A stretch of 64,000 nucleotides of DNA from an uncultured Rhodospirillales bacterium (GCA_902761715.1 CACWLK010000011.1:19228-83227); one strand, 5' to 3'. Positions 38,162-47,145 are shown, counted from the first letter of the stretch. Made by a program: numbers and translations. The notes: generated from the sequence alone by a model not told the origin.

Positions 38162-38201
38162 AAGAAGGGGATTGCATATGCAGTTCCCTTCTTTTGTTTT
38201 T
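38162..38201 (+). terminator. Intrinsic terminator of the barrel gene
   Basis: Arms AAGAAGGG and CCCTTCTT around an inner GCATATGC palindrome, followed by TTTTGTTTTT. Confidence 0.8.
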
Positions 38202-38242
38202 AAACAATCAAAAAGACGATAGACGGTCTCCTTACAATAATT

Positions 38243-38376
38243 AAAATGTCATGCCTCGCCAAGGCCTTAGCCGAGTGTGTCAAGGCATCTTCAATGTTTT
38301 TAGGAACAAGGTAGATCCCTTGACGTTTTCTAGTGAAAACGAGGGATGACTTTTCTATTTTAGCGAAAACGAGGAA
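38243..38376 (+). repeat. Dispersed intergenic repeat, copy 2
   Basis: Same element as 34449-34580: AAAATGTCAT start, a different variable hairpin (ATGCCT / AGGCAT arms), then the ~90-base conserved block with the ATCCCT..AGGGAT hairpin. It lies inside the lipoprotein cluster, between the barrel gene and paralogue 2. Nothing else is seen in this ~590-base gap apart from the promoter at 38539. Confidence 0.8.
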
Positions 38377-38538
38377 TGATGGTTTGTTTTATTAATGAAA
38401 ACGAGAAAAGACACACGTAAAATCGAACAATGGCTGTTCTGATGATGGCTAAAGTGCTTGTACTTCTCACAATAATAAAAAGAAAAAACGCCAATTTTAT
38501 ATTATGGACAAAAAAGTCATTTTTTCGCAAAAAAGTAT

Positions 38539-38567
38539 TTGATATTACGGATAAATCATGCTACACT
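38539..38567 (+). promoter_or_regulatory. Sigma-70-like promoter for lipoprotein 2
   Basis: -35 TTGATA, 17-base spacer, -10 TACACT at 38562. The block from about 38482 to 38590 is a diverged duplicate of the one before paralogue 1. Confidence 0.68.
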
Positions 38568-38723
38568 ATAATCGTCACCAATTATGGTATTAATTACTTT
38601 TTTTATAATTATTAATTTCTTCTCGTTTTTTATGAATGAGGAGTCAGTTAGAGTTTTAAAGAAAAGTGGGACCATGTGACTTAATCAAGAAATATGTCTA
38701 ACGTTTAAATATCCAATTAAGTT

Positions 38724-41138
38724 ATGCAAAACAAAAGCTTTTTTGCACGCATGCTCCACACAGTGGCAGCAGCTGCGCTCGTTTTTTCAACCGTAGTGAT
38801 GGGCTTTACTTCCTGTAATCAGGATGATGATGCATTTGCTGCAATCACCAAAAGTAAGCCAGCCAGTGTCGAAAACTTTAGTGTCACGACCGATCGTGAC
38901 AATCAGAACGGCACAGCTACGATCGTAGAGTACATTGATGGTGTCATCGCAAGAGACACCACCGTGTCAGTCCCTCTCGGGAACGTGACTTTCTTCGTTG
39001 ATCCTAATGATACGGTCTTTGTTGTCAACAACAACATTGAGCACCTGTCATTTAAGCTCGACGATGCACAGACCGAGAAATACGAAACGAACGGTGTGTA
39101 CTACACCCGTACGACTCGTAACTTCACCGACAAGTACGACAAGTACGAAAAGCATGGGTATATCCGCTATCTTGATGCCTACATGTATGTGTGGGGTCAA
39201 AAAGTGGAATTCCCTTCCGCTAACGGCCTTGTATCGTACTTGACTGTTTCCACAGCTGACCGAGGCACAAAGGGTAAGTACGCTTATACCTTGTGCACCA
39301 GCGAGTATGAAACCAGCTTCAGAGGCTCTAAGCAGTCCAATGAGCAGGGTTTCTACACACTTGCAGTTGAGCAGGAAGACAAGCTGATTTCCGGCCCGAC
39401 CAAGACCGATGAAGGTTTCGAAGTTGTTAAGTATGACAACGACGGCAATCCTTCAACCGAGCGTTCTTGGATTGAGCTGACTGAAGTTTGGTCTCTCTCC
39501 GGTGAAAAGAAGTCGACCTATGAGGTCATGTTGTACAGCACAGTCGAGGCTCCGGCCTATGACATCAAAGTGCTCTCAACATTCAACATCGAGCAGATTA
39601 ACCAGACCGTTGGCAACGCTGTTGATGCCGGCACTCGCAAGGATGGCAACTTCCAGATTATTAAGAAGCAAACCACCCAGACCGTTGGAAATGACAAGTT
39701 CACTAAGAATTTTGTGTATTCTTACGAGAAGGCAACGTTGAATCTTGGCGGCAAGAACTTTGAGATGCCTTTCGAGGCTTATCAGGGTATTACTGACAAG
39801 AGCTTCACGATGCAAGCTATGAGCCCAATCGACGGTTACGACCGTATGTTGAATACTCATAGTGTGGCAGCAACCTTTGCAGGTAAGCCGGTTAAGGCCA
39901 AGGCTGAGACCGAAATCCGTGTTCCCGAAAGCAAAGACGAACTGGTTGACACAAAAATCACCGGTGAAGGCTTTGACTATGTGAACCCGACCACCAGCAA
40001 TGCGTGGATCGAGGTAACCGAAACATGGACCAAGTCCGGTAAGAAGGTGTACAAGAAGGACGTTAACCTGACGAACGGTATTACCGCTCCCGCCAAGGTA
40101 ACAAAAATCTTGGACAACTTTGACCTGACACAGGTTAATGCCCAGCTCGGCAGCGAGACTCTTACCAACACTCGTACGGTTGGCGACTTTACGGTCAAGA
40201 CTTATACCCGCGATTATACTGTTGGAAACAACAAGTTCCAGCGTGTATTTAAGCTGACCTATGAGAAAGCCACCTACAACCCTCTCAATCATGCTATGAT
40301 CTGGAAGGGGTATGAGGATGTTCAGGACAATGGTTTTACTCTTGGCAACATGAGTGACCTGACTGAAGGGGACAAGACCTACCTGCGCAAGTCGTATACT
40401 CACGGCATGAGCGCATCGTTTAATGATCACAGCGCAAGCAGCAAGGCTGAGGCTGAACTGCGCGTTGAGACCAGCGATGAACTCAAGAGCAGAACCGTCA
40501 CTAACGAAGGCTTTGACTATGTGAACCCGACCACCAGCAATGCGTGGATTGAGGTTACCGAAGTTTGGAGTCTTTCCGGCACCAAGAAATACAAGAAGGA
40601 AGTGAAACTCACGAACGGTATTACCGCTCCTGAGAAGATCACCAAGATCTTGGACAGCTTCACCCTTAACAAGGTGAACGCAACTCTCGGTTCTGAAACT
40701 AAGGGTTCGTCTCGTACGGACGGTGATTTCACCGTAACGACTTACACTCGTAATTACACTGTCGGCAACTACCTGCGCAAGTCGTACGAGCATGCTATTA
40801 GCGCCACCTTCAATAGTCATGATGCCAACAGCAAGGCTGAGGCTGAACTGTGGGTCGAGACCAACGATGAGCTTAAGAGCCGTAAGGTTACGGATGAAGG
40901 CTTTGACTACGTGAACCCGACCACCAGCAATGCGTGGATTGAGGTTACCGAAGTTTGGAGTCTGAGTGGTATCAAGAAGTACAAGAAGGAAGTGAAACTC
41001 ACGAACGGTATTACCGCTCCTGAGAAGATCACTAAGATCTTGGACAGCTTCAATCTCAGCAAGGTGAACGCAACTCTCGGTTCTGAAACTAAGGGTTCGT
41101 CTCGTACGGACGGTGATTTCACCGTAACGACTGTATGA
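38724..41138 (+). pseudogene. Large repeat-unit lipoprotein, paralogue 2, N-terminal part (frame broken)
   Basis: 804 residues up to a premature TGA. Lipobox GFTSC (Cys31) followed by NQDDDA. After the N-terminal domain come units 1 and 2 (the 540-base period is visible between GAAGGCTTTGAC at 39966 and 40506), unit 3 shortened by 150 bases (next landmark at 40896), and unit 4, which breaks at about 41137: after ACCGTAACGACT 56 bases are missing relative to a full unit, so the frame shifts and stops. The C-terminal half continues in the next frame at 41158-42288. It may be a real pseudogene, a phase-variable state or an assembly error at identical repeats. No SD before the ATG. Confidence 0.75.
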
Positions 41139-41157
41139 GAAGGCCGTTTATAAGCCA

Positions 41158-42288
41158 ATGAATCATGCAATGATTTCAAAGGCTTACGAGAACGTTCAGG
41201 ACGGCGGTTTCACGACTTCTGACATGAGCAACACGACCAGCAACGGTAAGACCTACCTGCGCAAGTCGTATACTCACAGCATGAGCGCCACCTTCAATAG
41301 TCATGATGCCAACAGCAAGGCTGAGGCCGAACTGTGGGTCGAGACTACTGACGAAATGAAGAGCCGTACAATTATTGATGAGGGCTTTGACTATGTCAAT
41401 GCCACCACCAGTAAGGCTTGGATTAAGGTCAAGGAAGAATGGAGCTTGTCTGGTACCAAGGAGTACACCAAGAGCGTGAACCTGACGAATGGGATTACAG
41501 CACCTAACAAGATCACCAAGATCTTGGACAGCTTCAATCTCAGCAAGGTGAACGCAACTCTCGGTTCTGAAACTAAGGGTTCGTCTCGTACGGACGGTGA
41601 TTTCACCGTAACGACTATGAATCATGCAATGATTTCGAAGGCTTATGAAAACGTTCAGGATGGTGGTTTCTCCCTCGGTAACATGAGCAACACGACCAGC
41701 AATGGTAAGGAGTATGAGCGCAAGAGCTACACTCATAATATGAGTGCAAGCTTTAACAACCACGATGCCAGCAGCAAGGCTGAGGCTGAGCTGTGGGTTG
41801 AGAAGGTTGAAGAGCGTGAGACTCCTCACTGGCTCGGAGCACCTGTCAGCGCTAAGTACACTCGTGTACAGCGCAAGACCGGCGAGCAGTTCATGGACAT
41901 GATTGTGTTTACCTACCAGAACGGTGTCGTTATGGCTCCGAACGGTGTGGTAGATATGTCATTGATCTACGCTTTCGATAGCTCTGTTGCTAACCAGAAT
42001 GGTGTCGAAACCTGCCTGAAGAACGCTTCTTATAGCGGTGTTTGGACGGGTAGCAAATGGGCACCTGCCGGTATCACCATCACCAATGGTCGTTGGATCT
42101 ATGCTGGCAAGAATGCTGCGTGGGATCACACGGTCATGGAGAACAATGCCATTACCCTCGGTATTGGTGTTGACGTGACGCCGACCCCGAAGGCCCAGAG
42201 TTATAGCATTAGTGGTAACAAGATTACCATTAAATATGCTAAAAACAATGGAAGCACGACTGCAAACACTTCTTTGGAGCTGCGCTAA
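41158..42288 (+). pseudogene. Large repeat-unit lipoprotein, paralogue 2, C-terminal part
   Basis: 376 residues that continue unit 4, then unit 5 (shortened by about 81 bases right after ACCGTAACGACT), then the conserved C-terminal domain (WLGAPVSAKYTR to the end) almost identical to that of paralogue 1. The sequence from 41139 to 41157 also encodes unit residues (EKAVYKP) in this frame, so the ATG at 41158 is an internal Met, not a true start. There is no signal peptide here. It would be part of one protein with the preceding entry if the frame were restored. Confidence 0.75.
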
Positions 42289-42318
42289 TTGATATTGACG
42301 TAGATTTCTTAGGAGTCA

Positions 42319-42358
42319 CCCTCTCACTTGCCGAAAGCCGTTTAGGCGGCGAGTAGGT
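42319..42358 (+). repeat. Conserved 3' element, copy 2
   Basis: Same element as 37196-37233, about 30 bases past the stop of paralogue 2. Confidence 0.7.
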
Positions 42359-42373
42359 TTCTTTAAGAACTTT

Positions 42374-42412
42374 TGCCTTTTCCGGTGCCTCTGTGCATCG
42401 GAAAGGCTTTTA
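42374..42412 (+). terminator. Intrinsic terminator after paralogue 2
   Basis: Stem GCCTTTTCCG..TGC / GCA..CGGAAAGGC followed by TTTTAA. Confidence 0.7.
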
Positions 42413-42421
42413 ACTTAATCG

Positions 42422-42449
42422 GGGAGCCGCTCATGCGGCTCCCTTTTTT
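42422..42449 (+). terminator. Second intrinsic terminator
   Basis: Strong stem GGGAGCCGC / GCGGCTCCC followed by six T. Confidence 0.85.
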
Positions 42450-42452
42450 GTA

Positions 42453-42480
42453 TAAAAAAAGAACCGCCAAACGGCGGTTC
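42453..42480 (-). terminator. Intrinsic terminator of paralogue 3
   Basis: Stem GAACCGCC / GGCGGTTC; read on the minus strand it ends in seven T, closing the convergent lipoprotein gene. Confidence 0.85.
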
Positions 42481-42503
42481 TCTTTCCCTAAGCTGATGCA
42501 GGC

Positions 42504-44201
42504 TTATTTCAGGCTGCATGAGCTCGTAGCTGTCCTAGAGCCATTGTTAGGCGGATACTTGATAGTAATCTTGCCTTGTTGTATGCTCACGGACTGTGCG
42601 GACGGGGCTGGTGTGACATCGACGCCGATACCCAACGTGATGGCATTGTTCTCCATCACGGTATGGTCCCAGCTCTGGTTCAGGCCGGCATAAATCCATC
42701 TACCATTGGTGATGGTTATGACAGCGGGAGCCCATTTGGAACCGGTCCATACTCCGCTGTAGCGGATGTGGCTTGAGTTCTGCGTGGATGATTTGATGCA
42801 CCTGTCAACACCGTGTTGTTTGGCCAAAGTCTCGGTAAATGCATAGATAAGGCTTGTATTGACTTGTCCCTCAGGCGCCATAACGACACCATTTTGGTAT
42901 TCAAACACAATCATATCCATGAACTGCTCGCCGGTTTTGCGTTGCACTCTCGTGTATTTTGCGCCAACCGGATCTCCGAGCCATGACGGCGTTTGCCTAT
43001 CCTCTTCAGGAACATTGACTCTGACTTCGGTCTCAGCCTTGGCGGCAACGTTCTCCCCGTTAAAGCGAGCGCTTATGCGGTGAGTATTCAACTTGGCGTC
43101 GTAGGTACTGCTACCGGCCATATTCGTCATGGTAAAACCATTGTCCGAAATGGTGGTATATTCCCTGCTCGGCATATCAAACGTGTGCGTTCCGTCAGAC
43201 CAGCGGGCAGTCTCGTACGAAAAAACAAAGTTTTTCGTAAAACGATCATTGCCAACCGTAAAGGTCTGAGTGTACGGTGTAACCGTGATGTTGCCTTGTT
43301 TGCGGGTGTTTCCGGTAGTCTTGCTGCCAAGACGAGCCGAAACCTGATTGAGTTCAAAGTTCGGAAGAACTTTGACATCATAGTCAGGCGATTTTATACC
43401 GCAGTCGAGCAAAACCTCGTACACTTGTTTGATATTGCCGGAATTGGAGTACGTGCTCGTAACTTCAATCCACGACCGACCTCGTATCGGGTTACCGTCA
43501 TTGTCACGCGCCACAACGTCATAACCTTCGTCCGTCTTGTTAACCCCGATGAGTTTGTCATTGGAGTTGACGGCGAGTTCCTTTTGACCACTTTCGCGGC
43601 GGCTGTTCTTCATGAAAGCCACGTTGTAGTTGGTGGTTGAGAGAAAGTAGGTGGTGTTTCCGTAACTGCCGTCGCCCTTAACCGAAAGGTTTTCGTAGGA
43701 AGCACGGCCGTTAGCAGCGGGAAATTCCACTCTGGCACCCCAAACATAACAGTAGGCGTCGAGATACGAAATCTCAATGTCTTTGCTGTATTTGTTGAGA
43801 GTGTGCAAATACCTCTTTTTGGTGGAGGTGTAGAACACTCTCAGGTTGCCGACATACCCATCATAATTAGAGGATGTGCTGTCTCTCAGGGCAAAAGCGT
43901 TACTTACGACATCATTGTCGCTGACCTGAATGGTGTCACGGGGAGAAATCTTAAAATTCACCCCGCCGAGAGGAACGACGATGGTTGTGTCCTTAATCTC
44001 TCCGCGCTCGTTCTTGCCAATAACAGCTGTGCCGTTATTGTTGTCACGAGTAACAGATTTGATTACAACACTTCCTTCGTCTTGAAGAATCACTTTCCAA
44101 TCGTCATCTATTCCATCGCAAGCGGTGAAACAGCCGATGAAAACAAGGGCGCAAAGCTTGAACAGCAGCGCGCTGAAGAGAGTTTTTTTAACGTGTCTCA
44201 T
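42504..44201 (-). CDS. Large repeat-unit lipoprotein, paralogue 3 (one unit)
   Basis: 565 residues, convergent to paralogue 2. Lipobox GCFTAC (Cys28) followed by DGIDDDW. The N-terminal domain matches the others (DTTIVVPLGGVNFKISPRDTI), then a single ~180-residue unit (DEGYDVVARDNDGNP to KAETEVRV), then the shared C-terminal domain (WLGDPVGAKYTRVQRKTGEQ to the end) with a 7-residue insertion after the Cys-containing CIKSS. It diverges more than paralogues 1 and 2. No SD: the leader is TTAATTAAAAAAAATAAGCACT before the ATG. Function unknown. Confidence 0.85.
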   Translation of the reverse strand: MRHVKKTLFSALLFKLCALVFIGCFTACDGIDDDWKVILQDEGSVVIKSVTRDNNNGTAVIGKNERGEIKDTTIVVPLGGVNFKISPRDTIQVSDNDVVSNAFALRDSTSSNYDGYVGNLRVFYTSTKKRYLHTLNKYSKDIEISYLDAYCYVWGARVEFPAANGRASYENLSVKGDGSYGNTTYFLSTTNYNVAFMKNSRRESGQKELAVNSNDKLIGVNKTDEGYDVVARDNDGNPIRGRSWIEVTSTYSNSGNIKQVYEVLLDCGIKSPDYDVKVLPNFELNQVSARLGSKTTGNTRKQGNITVTPYTQTFTVGNDRFTKNFVFSYETARWSDGTHTFDMPSREYTTISDNGFTMTNMAGSSTYDAKLNTHRISARFNGENVAAKAETEVRVNVPEEDRQTPSWLGDPVGAKYTRVQRKTGEQFMDMIVFEYQNGVVMAPEGQVNTSLIYAFTETLAKQHGVDRCIKSSTQNSSHIRYSGVWTGSKWAPAVITITNGRWIYAGLNQSWDHTVMENNAITLGIGVDVTPAPSAQSVSIQQGKITIKYPPNNGSRTATSSCSLK

Positions 44202-44306
44202 AGTGCTTATTTTTTTTAATTAATAATTTTTTACCCGTCACATATATGGCTCTTCATAATGAAGAGAGAAAGTAATTATAAACAGACTAATTGGATTTAG
44301 GGCTGT

Positions 44307-44335
44307 ATTGTAACACACGATGCTTCAAATGGCAA
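44307..44335 (-). promoter_or_regulatory. Sigma-70-like promoter for lipoprotein 3
   Basis: On the minus strand TTGCCA, 17-base spacer, TACAAT; leader of about 105 bases. Confidence 0.65.
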
Positions 44336-44429
44336 GAATTTTGTCAGATTCAAAAACGATGAGTTAAATTGACTTTGGTGTTTTTTTTAATATAATGCAA
44401 AAAGTGATTTTAAGAAGGCGAAATTAAAA

Positions 44430-45071
44430 TTGAAAAAAATTATATCTGCAAATGAAGCCGCAAAAATGGTAAAAACCGGATCATCATTGATGGTAGGCGG
44501 TTTTTTGCGTTGCGGAAGTCCGGTAAAAGTGATTGATGAAATCATAAAAGAAAAAATCGGCGATTTAACCCTGATTGCTAACGATACATCGCTTCCTGAT
44601 TTTGACCGTGGCAAACTGATTACCAATAAACTCGTAAAAAAAGCAATTGTAACCCATATAGGAACAAACCCTGAGACCGTGCGTCAAATGAATGCGGGAG
44701 AAATTGAAGTGGAACTGACCCCGATGGGAACTTTGGTTGAAAAAATCAGAGCGGCGGGCGCCGGTATAGGTGGTTTTTTGACACCGACTGGCGTGGGAAC
44801 AATTGTTGAAAACGGCAAGCAAACCATGGAAGTTGACGGCAAAAAGTATATTTTTGAAAAACCCTTAAGCGCCGAGGTGGCAATTATCTATGCTACAAAA
44901 GCCGACAAACTCGGAAACGCCTTTTTAGAGGGCACAACCCGCAATTTTAATACCGTAATGGCAACTGCCGCAAAAACCGTGATTTTGGAACCTGAAGAGA
45001 TTGTCGATGAACCGCTTGATCCGACACAGATAATAATACCGGGGATTTTTGTTGATTATATAGCTTGTTAG
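44430..45071 (+). CDS. atoD: CoA-transferase subunit A (AtoD-like)
   Basis: 213 residues, TTG start at 44430 (GAAGG is 12 bases upstream). Typical 3-oxoacid/acetate CoA-transferase family I alpha subunit: VGGFLRCGSPVKVIDEI and GIGGFLTPTGVGT, KADKLGNAFLEGTTRNFN. With the B subunit it moves CoA between an acyl-CoA and acetate, acetoacetate or butyrate. This suggests fermentation or short-chain fatty acid use. The exact acid is not decidable from sequence. Confidence 0.9.
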   Translation: MKKIISANEAAKMVKTGSSLMVGGFLRCGSPVKVIDEIIKEKIGDLTLIANDTSLPDFDRGKLITNKLVKKAIVTHIGTNPETVRQMNAGEIEVELTPMGTLVEKIRAAGAGIGGFLTPTGVGTIVENGKQTMEVDGKKYIFEKPLSAEVAIIYATKADKLGNAFLEGTTRNFNTVMATAAKTVILEPEEIVDEPLDPTQIIIPGIFVDYIAC

Positions 45072-45083
45072 AGAGAATTTGAG

Positions 45084-45743
45084 ATGGAACTGACCAAAGA
45101 ACAATGCCGCGAAATTATTGCCCGCCGAATTGCTAAGGAGCTGAAAGACGGTGATGTTATATCACTCGGTATCGGATTGCCGACCGAGGTGGCAAACTAT
45201 ATTCCTAAAGATTTGCAGGTGTATTTTCAGTCAGAAAACGGCATGATTGGTGGCGGAGAGCGTGATTTTGAGGCACCGGGAAATGCTCATATTACAAACG
45301 CCGGCGGAATTCCGGTGAAAATTCGTCCCGGAGCCGTGTTTTTTGACACGCTGACGTCATTCGCCATTATCAGAGGCGGACATGTAAACACCACGGTATT
45401 AGGGGCATTGCAAGTGGACAGCCACGGAAATCTTGCCAACTGGATGATACCGGGGGCATTTGTGCCGGGCATGGGCGGGGCAATGGATTTGACCGTCGGT
45501 GCCAAAAAGGTAATTATTGCCATGGAACACACGACCAATAAAGGAGAACCACGAATTGTGCAGGATTGCACCCTGCCCCTGACCGCTGCGCACGAGGTAG
45601 ATATGATTGTTACCGAAAGATGTGTAATTGATGTGGTGCCGGAAGGGTTGTTACTCAAGGAAATAAACCCCAATTTTACGCTTGAAGAAGTACTTGAATC
45701 AACCGGAGCAAGATTGATTATTCCAAAAAATTTGGTGGCCTAA
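45084..45743 (+). CDS. atoA: CoA-transferase subunit B (AtoA-like)
   Basis: 219 residues. The active-site Glu is E51 in the family motif SENGMIGGG. Other motifs are GLPTEVANYIP and GGHVNTTVLGALQVDSHGNLANW. It forms the catalytic half of the heterotetramer with the preceding gene, 12 bases upstream. A terminator-like hairpin follows at about 45760-45793. Confidence 0.93.
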   Translation: MELTKEQCREIIARRIAKELKDGDVISLGIGLPTEVANYIPKDLQVYFQSENGMIGGGERDFEAPGNAHITNAGGIPVKIRPGAVFFDTLTSFAIIRGGHVNTTVLGALQVDSHGNLANWMIPGAFVPGMGGAMDLTVGAKKVIIAMEHTTNKGEPRIVQDCTLPLTAAHEVDMIVTERCVIDVVPEGLLLKEINPNFTLEEVLESTGARLIIPKNLVA

Positions 45744-45760
45744 TTTCAAAAAAAATAAAA

Positions 45761-45797
45761 AAAGGGAGCTTGATTTTTAGTTCAAGACCCCTTTTTT
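45761..45797. terminator. Intrinsic terminator
   Basis: Imperfect stem GGG-GCTTGA / TTCAAG-CCCC with A tract before and T tract after; overlaps the 3' end of the convergent small gene. Confidence 0.65.
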
Positions 45798-46085
45798 CTG
45801 ACCTTTTAAGAAGTAAATTCGCTTGTCGATCTCACCGATTATGTCCAGGAAAAAACGATAATATGGAGTATCAATGGATTCGATCAAGTAACTGTGGTAC
45901 TCATTGCGGAGTTCCCATAAATTGTCTTCTGTTCTGTCTTGCAAATCTTTTTTCAGGGCTTCAATGTCGAGTTGAGGAGGAGTTTCTTTTATTTCTTTCC
46001 ATGCCTCAATAAAACATGAAAGGACGAACCCGATTATGCGGAGAACAAAGTAGACAACAACAGCTGTTATAATAAAGCCGATCAT
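45777..46085 (-). CDS. Small membrane protein, unknown
   Basis: 102 residues from the ATG giving MIGFIITAVVVYFVLRIIGF; a TTG-led frame reaches 46136. One or two N-terminal hydrophobic helices, then a charged amphipathic tail (EIKETPPQLDIEALKKDLQD). No family recognised and no clear SD, so the start is uncertain. Confidence 0.55.
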   Translation of the reverse strand: MIGFIITAVVVYFVLRIIGFVLSCFIEAWKEIKETPPQLDIEALKKDLQDRTEDNLWELRNEYHSYLIESIDTPYYRFFLDIIGEIDKRIYFLKGQKKGVLN

Positions 46086-46169
46086 TGTTAAATAATTTGA
46101 TGTTAATAATAGATTGCTATAGCCTATCGTAGCCAATTTTGCAAGATTCGCAAGTGTTTTTTTATTTGT

Positions 46170-46430
46170 TTATTTGAGGTTGGCAAGGGCTTGTTCAATA
46201 CCTCGAGCCAGTTGATCAGCACAAGATGTACCTTTGCCGCGGCAATCGTTGCCTTTGAGAATTTGTGCAACTTTTAGGGCATCTGCCCCCTGAACAAGTT
46301 TGCTGACTGCCGCCGTGTTGCCGGGACAACCGCCGGCAAAGCGGACATCGTAAATTTTGCCATTGTCCAAAGCAAAAGAAATTTCATGCGGGCAAACGCC
46401 GCCGGTAGTCTTGTAGGTGTAGTTTTTCAT
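46170..46430 (-). CDS. TSCPD-domain protein
   Basis: 86 residues, starting MKNYTYKTTGGVCPHEISF with GGCPGNTAAV and GTSCADQLARGI. This Cys pattern (four Cys) matches the small TSCPD family also found fused to ribonucleotide reductases. It may bind a metal, but the function is not known. Stands alone between two unknown genes. Confidence 0.82.
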   Translation of the reverse strand: MKNYTYKTTGGVCPHEISFALDNGKIYDVRFAGGCPGNTAAVSKLVQGADALKVAQILKGNDCRGKGTSCADQLARGIEQALANLK

Positions 46431-46493
46431 TAGTAAAAAGTCCTAAAATATGTGTTTGTATCGGGCTGATAGTAAGCAAAAACCTCTAATCTG

Positions 46494-46976
46494 TCAATAT
46501 TGCAGGTGCAAATGCTCCAGCAAGTCGAATATGGTGAGTTCGGAAGCAGTACGAGGTTTGATGCTGGTACAAAAACTTTGGCAATCAAAAGAAACTTTCC
46601 CCTCATTAATCAGCGTATAAGCCGGTCTGAGTAATGACAGCATTGATGGGAGCTGTCTGATGCCAAAACCATTGTCGGTGCTCCAAAAACGGCTCTCATT
46701 ACTGCCGGACAATGGGCTACCAACACTAAAGTAAAAATACTCATTTCCGATACGCCAAGCCTTGCACTGCCATAGTTGCAATAAATCGCCCAAAAACAGT
46801 GACAAATGCGGCGTGTACAACGGATATGCACCACAGCCTGAAATTGCAATATTACGATATTGACGGTGGCTAATAATCAAATCTTGGTGGGAAATAATCT
46901 GCTCAAGGTTGTTGAACAATGCTTTAAGGGCACGCCCGTCAAACGACGGAGTATTAATTTTGTATATTATAGACAT
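46494..46976 (-). CDS. Hypothetical protein, 160 residues
   Basis: No signal peptide and no recognised family; several Cys, a His-rich part (ISHQDLIISHRQYRN) and hydrophobic runs (SLFLGDLLQL). AAGGAG lies 6 to 11 bases before the ATG, so the gene is real. A 23-base motif 36 bases upstream is shared with the pilin-like gene. Confidence 0.65.
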   Translation of the reverse strand: MSIIYKINTPSFDGRALKALFNNLEQIISHQDLIISHRQYRNIAISGCGAYPLYTPHLSLFLGDLLQLWQCKAWRIGNEYFYFSVGSPLSGSNESRFWSTDNGFGIRQLPSMLSLLRPAYTLINEGKVSFDCQSFCTSIKPRTASELTIFDLLEHLHLQY

Positions 46977-47104
46977 GTTTTCTCCTTTTAGTCCGCTTAA
47001 AGTGGGACAAGTTGGTTTATAAATTCACTTTTGTAGTGTGTTTTTATTGCTTTAATTTGTTTGTGTCAATGTGTTTTATCAAAGAATATAATTTGGGCTG
47101 TAAG

Positions 47105-47139
47105 TTACGAAGGTTCGCTGGTATAGCGAACCTTCGTAA
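47105..47139. repeat. Perfect 15-bp inverted repeat after the second hsp20
   Basis: TTACGAAGGTTCGCT / AGCGAACCTTCGTAA with a 5-base loop, 6 bases past the hsp20 stop. It lacks a T tract on the minus strand, so it may act as a 3' stabiliser or attenuator rather than a classical terminator. Confidence 0.7.
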
Positions 47140-47145
47140 TACAAT

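Noticed and set aside
39576..40820. 414-residue minus-strand frame across paralogue 2
   Set aside because: Same cause as above; it repeats with the unit and has no independent evidence.
37329..42288. SusC/SusD-type uptake pair
   Set aside because: The barrel is only about 267 residues with no plug or TonB box, and the lipoproteins do not look like SusD (no TPR pattern seen).
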